A stretch of DNA of 64,000 bases from Halicephalobus mephisto (GCA_009193035.1 SWDT01000129.1:186001-250000), one strand, 5' to 3'. Shown: positions 34,560-46,510, numbered from the stretch's first letter. Program-made: numbers and translations. Notes: generated from the letters alone by a model not told the origin.

Positions 34560-34845
34560 TGACCACAGTGTTCTCCGCAGATGGACGAAAAACGGTTTTC
34601 TCCAAGTTCTTCGAAAAACGGTTCTTTCTAAGTTCTTCGAAAAATGGTTTTCTCCAAGTTCTTCGAAAAACGGTTCTCTCTAAGTTCTTCGAAAAACGAT
34701 TCTTTCTAAGTTCTTCGAAAAACGGTTTTCTCAAAGTTCTTTGAAAAACGGTTTTCTCCAAGTTCTTCGAAAAACAGTTTTCTCCAAGTTCTTCCAAAAA
34801 CGGTTTTCTCCAAGTTCTTCCAAAAACGGTTGTCCGATGTTGCTT
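34560..34845. repeat. 30-bp tandem repeat, TCTCCAAGTTCTTCGAAAAACGGTT
   Basis: About nine copies of a 30-bp unit. Because 30 is a multiple of three, the minus strand shows an open frame of FEELRKNRFSKNLEKTVF-like repeats (34797-34474 and 34900-34706). There is no start context or flanking exon that supports a real gene. Confidence 0.75.
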
Positions 34846-34849
34846 CCTT

Positions 34850-35395
34850 CCTCTTCACAGAATTTTTTCTTTTCGATTTCATTTTTTCGTAAATTTTCAT
34901 TGTTTTGTGTTTGCTCTCTTAAAATTTTTCCGTTTTTCTATTGACATTTTTTGTTGATGGACGTATCGACGGAAAGCAAGAATAATGACTGTCTTTTCGT
35001 CGATGATTTCCATTTCTTGAGTACAAATCTGCGCAATTTCGAAACCAAACGTCCTCGTGGAAATTTTCGAATTTATCGATTAATTTCGATTTTGCATTTT
35101 TTCATTCAATTTTTATTTTTTAATAAAAACAAAAATGATTTATTTTTGATATTTTTTGAATATTTATTTTTCTTTAATAATTAATTTTGGAAAATGGAAA
35201 TAGGGTCCTGTACCCCATGTGTCCCGATTTTTGAATTTTCCGATTTATTTGTGAAAAATATTTCTCTAAAAAAATTAATTTAAAATTTAGTTTTTAAAAT
35301 CATAAAAATCCAAAACTACTTTGTAAAAATAAATATTTTTATAATTATATAATTTGATATTTTTAGAACCATAAAAACACTAAATTTTACAATTC
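34850..35395. other. Gene-free stretch with a doubtful ORF
   Basis: A plus-strand ORF from about 34951 starts MDVSTESKNNDCLFVDDF and stays plausible for about 36 codons before degenerating into Phe/Leu/Asn-rich low complexity. It could be a first exon ending in the area of 35060, but no downstream exon was found. The rest is AT-rich. Confidence 0.25.
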
Positions 35396-35830
35396 AGGTC
35401 TCAACTGGAAAGCTTTAAAAAAATTAATTTTTTTTATATAATAATATTTTAGTCCTGATTGGAAAGTTTTGAAAATTCTTTTCGAGACCATTTTGTAGTA
35501 ATATTTATATTTAATTTCTAAAATACTATAATTTGGATCTCGATTGGAAAATTTTTAAAATTCTCTTCAAGACCATTTTGTAGAAAAATTAAGTTCTTAT
35601 TTAAAAAAAATAAAATTCAGATCTCGAGTGGAAAATTTCAAAAATTCTCTTCAAGACCATTTTGTAGAAAAATTAAGTTCTTATTTAAAAAAAATAAAAT
35701 TCAGATCTCGACTGAAAAGTTTTAAAAATTCCCTACGAGACCATTTTGTAGAAAAATTAAGTTCTTATTTTTAAAACAATAAAATTTGAATCTCGATTGG
35801 AAAATTTTGAAAATTCTTTTGAGAATTATT
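35396..35830 (+). repeat. GGTCTCGA hairpin repeats, second array
   Basis: Five to six copies spaced about 70-80 bp apart, with right arms such as TTCGAGACCATTTTGTAG and TACGAGACCATTTTGTAG. Confidence 0.72.
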
Positions 35831-36259
35831 TTGCAAAAATAAATGTTTTTATAATAATTGATTATTTGAGAAAAGCAGTACTTGATTGAATTAACTCTGA
35901 ATTCTGTTTTAGATTCTCTACCGACAAAATAGATTTTTTAAAATGAAATTTTTGTTCCCTGACGAAATCCTATATTTTTCAATTATTTTTCATTTTTTCT
36001 GAGCTGTTCTTTTACGAAACCTTCTTTGCGTGTATAAACTAATTACTTCAAAGCTATATATGTCTTGTTTTTTTTCAAAATTGATTAAACTTGTATTATT
36101 AATAATTTTTGATGTTTTTTAATCTTATCCAGAAATTTTGGAAGATCTTTTTCATTAAGAATTCGAAGTAACCCGTTTGCTGCAGATGTCTTCTGTCCAC
36201 GTTCATCTGTTTTCAGATTCTGTTTCTTTTTAGTTTATCTTTGTTGAATTCTGTACAAT

Positions 36260-36620
36260 AGTCGACATCGAAGTCAAATCTGCAAGTTGCATGCAATATG
36301 TAGACAGGTTGACATAAAATCTGCAGGTTGCATGCAGTATTTATAATAGATTGACATCGAAATCAAATCTGCAGGTTGCATGCAATATGTAGACAGGTTG
36401 ACATAAAATCTGCAAGTTGCATGCAATATGTAGGCACATAGATCAGCATCAAATCTGCAGATTGCTTGCAATATTCATAGATAAGTCAAATTCACAAGTC
36501 GCGTACAACATTTACGCACATAGATCGAAATCAAGATCAAAGTGAAATTTAAAGTTTACTCGCAACTTTTATCCAGATAACTTGACATCAAAGTCAAAAT
36601 TGCAGGTTGCATGCAATACA
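36260..36620 (+). repeat. TGCAGGTTGC minisatellite, cluster 2
   Basis: Seven or so copies of AAATCTGCAGGTTGCATGCAATATGTAGACAGGTTGACAT, period about 45-60 bp. The open frame on the minus strand is a product of the repeat. Confidence 0.75.
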
Positions 36621-36630
36621 CAAAAGAAGC

Positions 36631-36780
36631 GTAACTTTTGACACAGTAAAAAATGTAAATCGTCATTATTATTTTTAATTTCTGTCACGAATGTCAAATA
36701 TTTATAAAAATATGACGATTATTACATTTTTGTTAAATTTCGCAATTGTTACGGAATTGAAAATTATGTTTTTTTTGTGA
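36631..36780. mobile_element. CACAAAAA-type MITE (150 bp)
   Basis: Starts CACAAAAGAAGCGTAACTTTTG and ends GGAATTGAAAATTATGTTTTTTTTGTG. The interior carries the family words AATCGTCATTATTA and GTCACGAATGTCAAATATT. It is inserted at the edge of the minisatellite cluster. Confidence 0.68.
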
Positions 36781-36849
36781 ACTTACATAGATAGGTCAAC
36801 ATCAAAGTAAAATTTGTAGTTTGTTCACAAAATTCAGTCATTATTCAAT

Positions 36850-37600
36850 CGTTAAACGAAAATTGAATTTGATTTTGACTACTTTACAGACACCAACATT
36901 GATCCTTCATCGCCAATAGTCGTTTGAAATTCGTAAATTTTTTTTTTTTGGTTTTGTGCATCAAACGTGATGAATTACCTTTGTTAGTCCCACAAGGTCA
37001 TGTATAAAATCGATTTCTTGAAAATATTTTTAATTTTAAAAAAAAACTAAATTTATAAAAATTTAAAAATTTTCCTCGTCAAAAACCAAAGCATTAACGT
37101 CGATGGTCTCGCTCGGAACCAATCAATACTCGACTGGAATTCACTTCTATCTCCTGGTTCATCATATAAATTAATTTTTCATCAAATACGTGTATAAATT
37201 GAAATTTTTACGTGTACTTTTCCAAGAATATTAATCCAAAAATCAATTTTTTTAAATTTTATTTTTTTAAGTTCCTAAAAATCGATTTTTTTACACTTAT
37301 TTTTTTAACTTTTTAAAAACCGATTTTTTTAAGTTCTCTAAAAATTGATTTTTTTTAAATTTTATTTTTTTAATTTTCTAAAAATCGATTTTTTTTACAT
37401 TTATTTTTCTAATTCGCTAAAAATCGATTTTTTTTAAATTTTATTTTTCTAATTCTCTAAAAATCGATTTTTTAAATTCCATCCCTCTAAGTCTCCCTGG
37501 ATAGATCGATTAACGTTAATTCCCCGAAAATTCATGAGGATTCTCAATCAATTTTTTATATTTATTCACACAAAATACTTGTTTAATTTATATTTTTTCT
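36850..37600. other. Upstream region of the PKA regulatory subunit gene
   Basis: 37230-37480 is an AT-rich tandem array (AAAAATCGATTTTTTTTAAATTTTATTTTTCTAATT, about 60 bp). 36900-37230 and 37480-37610 are unique and are the likely promoter. An AAATTTTTAG acceptor at about 37636 may be a trans-splice site. Confidence 0.4.
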
Positions 37601-37707
37601 CTTGAATAATGATTTTATTACTTTTTAAATTTTTAGAAAAAGTTGTGTGCGGAAAAAACACATTCCGTCTGAAATCTGACCATCGAGTTTCCACACAAAC
37701 TCAAACC

Positions 37708-40700
37708 ATGGCTGGAACCAACGAAGAAGCCCAGTTAGCCCAATGTCAGGCCTACGTCCAACGGCACAATATCCAACAACTCGTCAAGGAGGCTATTGTT
37801 AGTCTCTGTATCCACAAGCCCGAGAACCCCGTACTCTTCTTGAAAGAGCACTTTGACAGACTCAACGAACAACGATCTCAGGTGAGTTACAGTAATGAGT
37901 TATGTGGCACTTGTGTCCCAGATATTTGCATCTTAGAGACATACACCCCGAATATTCATGTCCAGACGTATATGTCGAAGATATCTGTCTCGAACACACA
38001 CATACCGGACATATGCATTCGAGACAGAAATATCCAAGACATACATTCGAGACATATATATCCCGGACATATATATCGCGAATATATGTCTCAAACGTAT
38101 ATGTCCTAGGTATTTCTCTCTTAAAAGTAGTTACACATCCTAGATGTATATTTCTTAGGCATTTTTCTCTCAAATGTATATATCCCGGGTGTATATATCG
38201 CGAATATGTGTCTCAAACGTATATTTCCTAGGTATTTCTCTCTTAAAAGTAGTTACACATCCTAGATGTATATTTCTTAGGCATTTTTCTCTCGAATGTA
38301 TATATCCCGGATATATATATATCGCGAATATGTCTCAAATGTATGTGTCCTAAATATTTCTCTTTTAAAAGTAGTTACACATCTTAGATGTATACATTCC
38401 GGGCATTTCTGTCCTAGACATTGCTAACCTGGACGTATATATCGTGGATATACGTTTCAGACATATATGTCCCAGATATTTCTGTTCCGAACATGTATAT
38501 ATCGGACTTATATGTTCGAAACATTATGTCCTGGGCATATATGTCCCAAACGTATGTATCCTGAACATTTATGTCCTAGACATTTGTAATCTGGATGTGT
38601 ATCTCAGACTTTTCTCTCCCGGACATTGGTACTCCAAGTTCGTTAATTTTAAATCTAGGGATTATTATAATTTCTTACGTAGCAATTCCATATAAAAAAT
38701 ACACCATTAACTAAAATAATGTCTTTGTTTTTTAATTTTTGAATATTGTCAAACTTGAAACATGCATCTGGAACAAAAATATCCAAGACACAAATGCCAC
38801 ATCACTCAATAAAATAAAAAAATTTAAATAAAATAAAAATAAAAATTTAAATAAAAAATTTTAAAATTTAAATAAAATAAAAAAATTTAAATAAAATAAA
38901 AATAAAAATTTAAATAAAAAATTTAAAAATTTAAATAACATAAAAAAATTTTAAAAATTTAAAAATTTTAAAATTATTATTTTTTTAAAAAGTGAAATAT
39001 TTTTCACATAAAATATTTTTAATTGAAACAGCATCAATTTCTTCGTCGTGAATGTTTTTTACCGGGACACAAGTTTCGAAAATTAGTTTTGTTTTTGCGC
39101 AAAATCATTCGTCAGGTCATGTTTATTGATTGAAGATGGTTTTCGATAGGATGTATCTGTTTACAATTCCTATTTTTTATTTTTATGGTTATGTCTGTTT
39201 TTTCACAATTTTTATTTTTCCAAAAATCGAGGAAAATTTTTTTTTGAATTTTGTAAAAAAAGCAAATTCAAAATCAACATAGAATTTTCGATTTGTTCGA
39301 AATTTTTAAAAATAAATCAAATTTAAAATAAAAATTTCAGTTTGTACGGAATATTGGACCAAATTAATTTTTTTCAATATTGTCCGCAAACTGCAATTTT
39401 GAGGTCGATTTCGATAAAGAAATTTTATTTTTTGATTTTTGTTTTTACAGATATTAGATCACATGTATTTTAAGTAAAATAACAAGATTTAAGATGTGTA
39501 ATATTTTAAAATCACCTATTAGATAAACTCCAATGTTGCGTGCAACCTGCAGTTTTTATTTTAGTTTCAAAATTGATCGATCTGTTCCAATGTTGCATGC
39601 AACCTGCAATTTTTATTTTAGTTTCGAACTTGGTCAATCTGTTCCAATGTTGCGTGCAATTTGCAGTTTTAATTCCGAATTCGATCAATTTGCTTCAATG
39701 TTGCATGCAAACTGCAATTTTTATTTTAATATCAATCTCTTCCAATGTTGCATGCAAACTGCAATTTTTATTTTCATATCAATCTCTTCCAATGTTGCAT
39801 GCAATTTGCAATTTTTATTTTTATTTTAAGTTCAAATCCGATCGATCTGCTCCAATGTTGCATGCAAACTGCAATTTTTATTCTAATATCAACCTCTTCC
39901 AATGTTGCGTGCAATTTGCAAATTTAATTTTTATTTTAACTTTAAGGTCGACCTTTTTATAGTCTTCAGAATTAATTCATAAGATCCAAATAAAAAATTC
40001 CCAGCTTTTTAATGTCTTAGGTTTATTTACTAGCTTCCAATAAACGTCAATGTCAGCCATTCATTCTCTTCCACAATCGATATGCTTCAATTTTTTGTTA
40101 AAAGCAAAAAAAAAAAATAGAAATGTTAACGCCCCTTTTTTTAGAAGAAAACAACACATGCTCGGGATAAGCATGCCCTGGGGCAAGTGGTCGTTTCCCT
40201 CACAGCTCGGGTCTTCTGCCATTTTTCGGTCCCTGTTCCTTTCGGTTCATTGACGACCACTGTTCTGGCGTTACTTGCCCGGCTATTTAGGATTTTTTGG
40301 AAATTTTTCGATTTCGAATATATATAAAAAAAAAGTAATTTTTAATTTAATAAAAATCATCATTTTTTAAATTTTTGTCACGAATGTTTAATATTTAAAA
40401 ATTTGATAATCATGTTATTTCGTAATTTTTACGGATTTAAAAAATTACTTTTTTGTAAAAACCTAAATTTTCCGTAATCCACGCCAGTCGGGCCTTCTCG
40501 GATGACCCTTTCGGCTTGTTCCTTGCCTCAGGGCATTTAGAGCTTGCCAGTCAAGTATGTTCTAATTTCAGAAACTATGTATATCGAGATTTATATTCAT
40601 TAATTTTTAAAAAAATCGATAAATATGTCGTTTTTTTACTTTTTTACGTGAATTTTCGGAAAAATTTTTCGTACATTTTAATCAATCACTTTTTCGCTAC

Positions 40701-43555
40701 TTGTCTGTTATCAATAAGCGAAAAATATTTTTCTTTAAAACAGTCAATTAAGGATTGCGGATATGTCGTGATGGGACAATTATTTAGTCGAAGAAGAAAT
40801 AACGGCAATCGTGCCGAAAAAGATGAAAAAAAATCAGTAAGTTATATATAATTTTTCGAATTTTACTCAAAATTACAAAAATTTAAATTTTTTAAAAATT
40901 TTTTATTTTAAAAATGTTAAAAAAATTTAAATTTTTTAAAAATTTTTTATTTTAAAAATGTTAAAAAAATTTAAATTTTTAAAAAATCTTTTATTTTAAA
41001 AATGTTATTTAAAAAAATTTAAAAATTTTTAATTCATCGGATATGTTATATGTCGTCGAGATTCCTTCTTTATTATGCTTAATTAAACTTCCTATTTTGT
41101 TTAATGTCGAAAATTACAAAATTAAAAAACGATTTTAGTCGAAAAATTCAATAAATAAAATTTTCTTTGTTGTGAAAATTAAATTTTCAAAATTTAGAAT
41201 TTTTGGCATTGTGTTCTGAACTTTAAATTTTCTGAAAGAGAATTTTCCTAAAATTATGAAATTTCCTCGAACTTGTCAATATTTAACTTTAATAAAATTT
41301 CCTGATTTTGAAATTTTCTAAATATAATTAAAACAAAAATATTCCTTTTTGATGAAAATTTGGAATTTTTTTGAACATTTCATATATCAACCAAGATTAT
41401 GAAATTTCCTCAAAGTTGCTGGTATTTAACTTTAACACTACTTTTCGGTTTTGAAATCTTCTAAATATAATTAGAACAAAAATATTCCTTTTTGATGAAA
41501 ATTCGTAATTTTTTTGAACATTTCATATATCAATCAAGATTATGAAATTTCCTCAAAGTTGCTAGTATTTAACTTTAACACTACTTTTCGGTTTTGAAAT
41601 CTTCTAAATATGATTAAACTTAATTGTTCGTTTGATATATCGGAAGTTTGTAGTTTTCTCGAGGATTTCATATATCAGCTGAGTCTTCAGTAAAGCACTT
41701 TTGCCTCTCTAAACAAATCAATTATTCATTTGTTTGTCTGTTGCTCACGTCGACTGACCGTTGAGTTCTAAATTCAAAAGCTCAAATAGTTTCGATGTGG
41801 ACGAGCTCGCGAAAAGCTACGAAACAGTGAGGCGTTATTCCCAATTGTGGTCTCAAAGTTGTTCTTCTTTTTCACAAGGAAGAAAGCAGTGCAAAAGTTT
41901 CGAAAAACGCTACTACTGCTTTCTGTCATTCTTTCTTCCTCAAAGCAACCAACAACTACTTTTTTTCGAGGACTACCAGTGGCTGACAAAGCATTCCGTC
42001 AAAGGCTCTGAGCTTGCCCGCCAGGACCAACTGCATGTATTGTTGACGTCCTGGATTTTCGCGTTCCCACATCACCAACTGCAACCAATTGGATTGGACT
42101 GCATCTCAATTTTGTTTGATTCTGACTTTTTTGTCATTTTTTTATTTTTCTTGATTGAAAATAATGTTAAAACCGTCTTCACAGGTAACAATTATAAAAA
42201 AAATTGGTTTTATTTTTAATTTAAAATTTAATTTATTTTTTAAAATTGATTTTTTCAGGAAACAAGCCGTAACCGAGAACCGGTTGAGGATGACGACACA
42301 CTCGATGAGGCCCCGCGCATGCCCCCGAGCAGACGACGTCTAGGAGTATCGGCCGAAGTAAGTTCCAGAATACTAAAATGCAACTACATTGAAACCTCGA
42401 TATAAACACCCTCGATAAGAGCAAATCCTCTTTAAAGACAACTCGGTTCCGATCCCTACTGTGGATTTTTCCCTAGTAAACCCCTCGATAAAGGCAACTC
42501 CTCTGTAAAAACAACATTTCTGCCGTCCCTTAGGGTTGTTTTTAGCGAAGTTTTACTGTACATTGAAAACCATTAAATTTTTAAATATTTTTTCTAATGA
42601 CTTTTCGGCATTGTTTGGATTGCCTTTGGGGATTTGGTTTTTAGCAAATATTCAAAAACAAATATTTTAGGTCCCGGACGAAAATGAAGCAGCCAACTAC
42701 GACAAAGTCGTGATTCCGAAGGACGAAGAAACACAGAAGGCCCTTAGAGCCGCAATGTGCAAGAATATTCTGTTTTCACATCTGGAAGCCGACGAACAGA
42801 AGGCGATTTTTGACGCCATGTTTCCAGTTGAGAAAGCCAAAGGAGAAACAATTATTGAACAAGGAGAAGAAGGAGATAATTTCTACGTTATTGATCACGG
42901 AGAAGTTGATGTATTTGTTAACAATGAATTTGTTCTTTCTATTCAAGAAGGAGGTTCATTTGGCGAATTGGCTTTGATCTACGGCACTCCTAGAGCCGCT
43001 ACCGTTGTCGCTAAAAGTGATTTAGTTAAGCTCTGGGCTATTGATAGAATTACCTACAGAGCTATTCTTATGGGATCTACTATGCGTAAACGTAAAATTT
43101 ATGACGAATTCCTTAGTAAAGTTCAGATTCTTGCTGATCTTGACAAATGGGAGCGTGCCAATGTTGCTGATGCTTTGGAACGCTGTGATTTCGATACGGG
43201 TACTCATGTGGTGGAACAAGGACAACCAGGAGACGAATTTTTCATCATTGTCGAAGGAGAAGCCGAAGTTTTGCAAAAAAGAAGTGACGATGCGCCGTTT
43301 GAGGTTGTCGGAAAATTGGGACCATCTGATTACTTTGGTAATAATTATTTTTTTATATAATTATATATTTTAAAATTTTTAGGTGAAATTGCTTTACTTT
43401 TGGATCGTCCTCGTGCTGCAACTGTCATTGCTAAAACTCCATTGAAGTGTGTTAAGTTGGATCGCGCTCGTTTCGAACGTGTCATGGGACCTGTTCGTGA
43501 AATTCTCAAACGAGATGTTTCAAATTACAATTCATATGTCAAATTGATGACTTAA
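37708..43555 (+). CDS. kin-2: cAMP-dependent protein kinase regulatory subunit, type I (kin-2 orthologue)
   Basis: Exons are 37708-37881, 42259-42357, 42671-43337 and 43383-43555, phases matching, total 370 residues. The subunit holds the PKA catalytic subunit inactive until cAMP binds. Residues 1-58 are the type I docking/dimerisation domain ([20 protein letters not shown], then [20 protein letters not shown]). The pseudosubstrate inhibitor RRRLGVSAE, with Gly in place of the phospho-acceptor, lies at about 82-90. Two cAMP-binding domains follow, each with the phosphate-binding cassette: [16 protein letters not shown] in site A and [16 protein letters not shown] in site B; the Arg and Glu that hold cAMP are present in both. 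It ends [15 protein letters not shown], as in C. elegans KIN-2. Intron 1 is 4.4 kb and contains repeats and candidate alternative first exons. Only exon 1 codes for the dimerisation domain. Confidence 0.97.
38097..38640. repeat. Tandem repeat of about 121 bp in kin-2 intron 1
   Basis: Units start CGTATATGTCCTAGGTATTTCTC and run through AAGTAGTTACACATCCTAGATG and TATATATCCCGG to GCGAATATGTGTCTCAAA. About three full copies follow each other, and the surrounding 37920-38640 is made of shorter related words (GACATATATGTCCCAG). ORFs here on both strands (Tyr/Ile/Ser-rich) are repeat artefacts. Confidence 0.75.
39525..39960 (-). repeat. TGCAGGTTGC minisatellite, cluster 3 (kin-2 intron 1)
   Basis: Eight copies of TCCAATGTTGCATGCAACCTGCAATTTTTATTTT, period 44-63 bp, in the opposite orientation to clusters 2 and 4. 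Confidence 0.78.
40771..40836 (+). CDS. Candidate alternative first exon of kin-2 with myristoylation signal
   Basis: The exon reads [22 protein letters not shown] and is followed at once by a perfect donor, GTAAGT, in phase 0. Exon 2 of kin-2 (42259) also begins in phase 0, so the two join without a shift. The resulting subunit would lack the docking/dimerisation domain but keep the pseudosubstrate and both cAMP sites. MGxxxS followed by three Arg is a strong N-myristoylation signal. It lies in unique sequence amid AT-rich intron DNA. Known facts are the myristoylation consensus and the need for exon 1 to dimerise and bind AKAPs; use of this exon is inference. Confidence 0.6.
41690..42184 (+). 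CDS. Possible third promoter and first exon of kin-2
   Basis: 41690-42130 is unique, less AT-rich sequence just upstream of a short exon 42164-42184 (ATG then LKPSSQ) that ends CAG before GTAACA, in phase 0 with exon 2 at 42259. It would give a subunit without the dimerisation domain and with only seven new residues. Other frames in this island are open too (41761-42219), so it may instead be an untranslated leader. Support is weak and rests on position, phase and uniqueness. Confidence 0.3.
42387..42561. mobile_element. pogo/Tigger-like MITE in kin-2
   Basis: Starts TGAAACCTCGATATAAACAC, ends GCGAAGTTTTACTGTA, about 170 bp. It has the CAGT.AAACCTCG-type end of pogo/Tigger elements, but its interior (CTCGATAAGAGCAAATCCTC) differs from the 17152 family. 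It sits 30 bp downstream of the exon 42259-42357. Confidence 0.6.
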
Positions 43556-44870
43556 TAACATGATACTACCGTCGCAGAACTGTGCTTACAGCTTGCAAGT
43601 TGATGTACCGCTTTCATTTAAAATTTTTGCGAATTGATATGGCTGGGTTCATTTGTTTTTTAGAAACATCAGCTTTGTATTAGTATTGTTTTACAGAACA
43701 TCCTGGAGCTCCTTGCAGTTGATTGTTAATGTAATTTTGTTCATGTAGGAACCGATTCTTGCCCCGAAATATTCTCAATTTTTACAGATTATATCTATTT
43801 TCGTCGAAAATCAGCTTTACGTCGAATCCTCTTTTTAGTCAATATTTGCGTGTATCTACAAATCTGAACCCATGATCGTAAATCTCAGAACCCGACTATT
43901 TAGAAAAAATAGAAATTTCTGCTTCGAAATGTGCTCGGTGTTCTGATTTTGCTAATTTTCACATTTTTCAACTTCGGTATTTCGTTTTTTATCACACAAC
44001 ATTCTGAAATTTCTTATTGCCGATGATTGTATTTTTTAATTTTGAAGAAATTGCAAATTTTTTTAAGAAAAAAGACAAATTTGTCTTATTATTTTTATTT
44101 TATAAAAGTTAAAAGTCGAAATTTGGGATTTTCGTGATGAAATTTAATTTTTAATTTTTAAAAATTATTTAAATTAATAAAATTTTGAAATTTTTTAAAT
44201 CGAAAATTAAAAATTTTTTTTTTTAAATTTTTAGAAAATTAAAAAATTATTTTTTTTTTTAAATTTTTAGAAAATTAAAAAATTATTTTTTTTTAAAATT
44301 TTTAGAAAATTAAAAAATTATTTTTTTTTTTAAATTTTTAAAAATTAAAAATTTTTTTTTTTTAAATTTTAAAAATTATTTTTTTTAAATTTTATTGATT
44401 TAAATAATTTTTAAAAATTAAAAATCATAAATTTTGTCTTAGAACGAAAATTTTTAAATTTAAATTTTGATTATTAACTTTTATAAAATAAAAAATTGAT
44501 GGTTCAGATTTTACCGCAGAGGAACAGAAAGCTCTCTTGTCCGAAAAACAATTATTTGATTGTTTTTGTCTATATTTAAAGTTTTTTTTCGAATTTGTGA
44601 ATATTAATTAATAAATTTTTTTTGAATAAAATTCGAACAATGGGTTTTTTCGAAGATACTCGTTTATGCATTTGAAAAAGAATCAATTGAATTCGTCCCG
44701 GAGGTCCAGTTGAAAAAAAAAATTTTCGAAAACTGAACGTTTTGGAAATTTTTGATTCTTACTGTATTTAGAAGTAATAGTTGCTGTTTTTACAGTAGTC
44801 AAACGAAGGTAAGGATAATTAACAAGATTGTAGGATACTGTACTTTTGGAGGTTTTCAGAGTAGCCATCC
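43556..44870. other. 3' flank of kin-2 and AT-rich DNA
   Basis: 43556-44050 is probably the 3' untranslated region and flank. 44130-44430 is made of AAATTTTTAGAAAATTAAAAAATTATTTT repeats. No gene is seen. Confidence 0.4.
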
Positions 44871-44879
44871 TCTTAGGTT

Positions 44880-45480
44880 TGTGTTGATTTTGAAATTCTT
44901 TAAAAAGTAGTTTTATTTGTTAAAATTATCATTTTAGATTATTTTAAATATCAAAAATTAGTAAAAAAGATGAAAAATAGGGTTTACTGTAGTCATTTAC
45001 TTAGATTTGTATTGATTTTGGGATTTTTTTGAATTAATTTTACTGATCAAGATTATTTTTTTTATTATTTTAAATACCAAAAATTAGTTAAAAAAATAAA
45101 AAATAAGATGTACTGTAGTCATTTACTTAGATTTGTATTGATTTTGGGATTTTTTAGAATTAATTTTACTGATCAAGATTATTATTTTAGATTATTTTAA
45201 ATACCAAAAATTAGTAAAAAAGATGGAAAATAGGATGTACTGTAGTCATTTACTTACGTTTGTATTGATTTTGGGATTTTTTTGAATTAATTTTACTGAT
45301 CAAGATTATTTTTTTTATTATTTTAAATACTAAAGATTAGTAAAAAAAATAAAAAATAAGATGTACTGTAGTCATTTACTTACGTTTGTATTGATTTGGA
45401 ATTTTTTAGAATTAATTTTACTGATCAAGATTATTTTTTTTATTATTTTAGTTACCAAAAAAACTAGGCTAAAAAAGTAA
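44880..45480. repeat. Tandem repeat of about 125 bp
   Basis: Four to five copies of a unit with TACTGTAGTCATTTACTTAG, TTTGTATTGATTTTGGGATTT, AATTTTACTGATCAAGATTATT and CAAAAATTAGTAAAAAA. Confidence 0.8.
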
Positions 45481-45619
45481 AAATTAAATTGTAAAATATT
45501 TGATTTTCATTTTGAAATTAGAAAATTACTTTTATTCGTTATAATTTTTATTTTAAATTATTTTAAAAACCAAAAATTAATCAAAAAAAGCAAGAATTAA
45601 ATTGTAAGACAATTATTCC

Positions 45620-45985
45620 CTCAGGGCATTTGGCACTTTTTGACTTGTTCTAATTTCGCAATTTTCTTTTTAGATCCGTCTTTGCTTACTGTATTGAATA
45701 ATTTCAAGACAAAAAATGGCCTAAAAATTGCAAAAAATTAAATTTACAAAACCAGGGACCAAATGCCCTAAGGGAACTGGCCTAAAATATGCAAGGCTTA
45801 CAGGGGAAGGGGATCCCAGAAAAGTATCATGTAAGTCATACACATTTTAGGCAAGCTCCCTTATAAGTTATTTTAGCTTTTTTAAATTTAGGGAGCTTGT
45901 CTAAAATGTGTAAGACTTATATGGCGCTTTTCTGAGACCCCCTCCCCCATATAAACCTTACATATTTTAGATTAGCTCCCTAAGG
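45620..45985. mobile_element. Two nested short elements: GGGCATTTGG repeat and a fold-back MITE
   Basis: 45625-45775 is bounded by CCCTCAGGGCATTTGGCAC and the inverse AGGGACCAAATGCCCTAAGGG, a member of the GGTCCCTG family. 45783-45976 is a separate fold-back: CTAAAATATGCAAGGCTTAC ... TTAGGCAAGCTCCCTTATAAG on the left is mirrored by TTAGGGAGCTTGTCTAAAATG ... AACCTTACATATTTTAG on the right, with arms of about 85 bp. Confidence 0.7.
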
Positions 45986-45989
45986 GGAG

Positions 45990-46510
45990 CAATTATCGTA
46001 CAGTTACTTAACATTTAAATTTAGTACCCTATTTCTCAAAGTTAATCCAGTTTTTTATAAAATGAAATAGATGAAATTTCAAAGTTAACAATCAGAGTTT
46101 GAGGTCGAATGTCAATTTTAAAGGTAAAGATCAGAGTTTGATATTAAAATTGATAGTCGAAATTTGAGGTCAAAGTTCGGTTTCAAAGTTAACAATTAGA
46201 GTTCGACTTCAAATTTCAGGATTAAACTTCATAGTCAGGGTTCAAAATCGAAGTTCGGTTTCAAAGTTGAAAATCAGATTTTAAATACAAAGTTGACAAT
46301 CAAAATTTGAGGTCGAAGTTCGGTTTCAAAATTGAAAGACTTCAAAATTGAAATTTGAACTTTTCGTTCTAAAACACAAAATCATAATTTTACTCGAAAA
46401 ATTTAAATAAAATTCAATTTAAATAAAAAAATGTAAATTTTTAAAATAGAAAAATTTATGTTGTTTTAGAACGAAAAGTCCGAATTTCGACCTCAAATTC
46501 TGATCTTCGA
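45990..46510. repeat. Degenerate GAGTTTGAGGTCGAA repeats
   Basis: Short units such as AAGTTAACAATCAGAGTTTGAGGTCGAA and TTCGGTTTCAAAGTTGAAAATC, plus ACGAAAAGT..GAATTTCGACC. Related pieces are at 53990-54370, 55040-55350 and 63000-63310. Confidence 0.5.

Noticed and set aside
34474..34900. Repeat protein of the FEELRKNRFSKNLEKTVF type
   Set aside because: A 30-bp tandem repeat gives an open frame by chance; there is no exon context.
37862..38231. Tyr/Ile/Ser-rich ORFs on both strands in the kin-2 intron
   Set aside because: They are translations of the 121-bp and 20-bp repeats.
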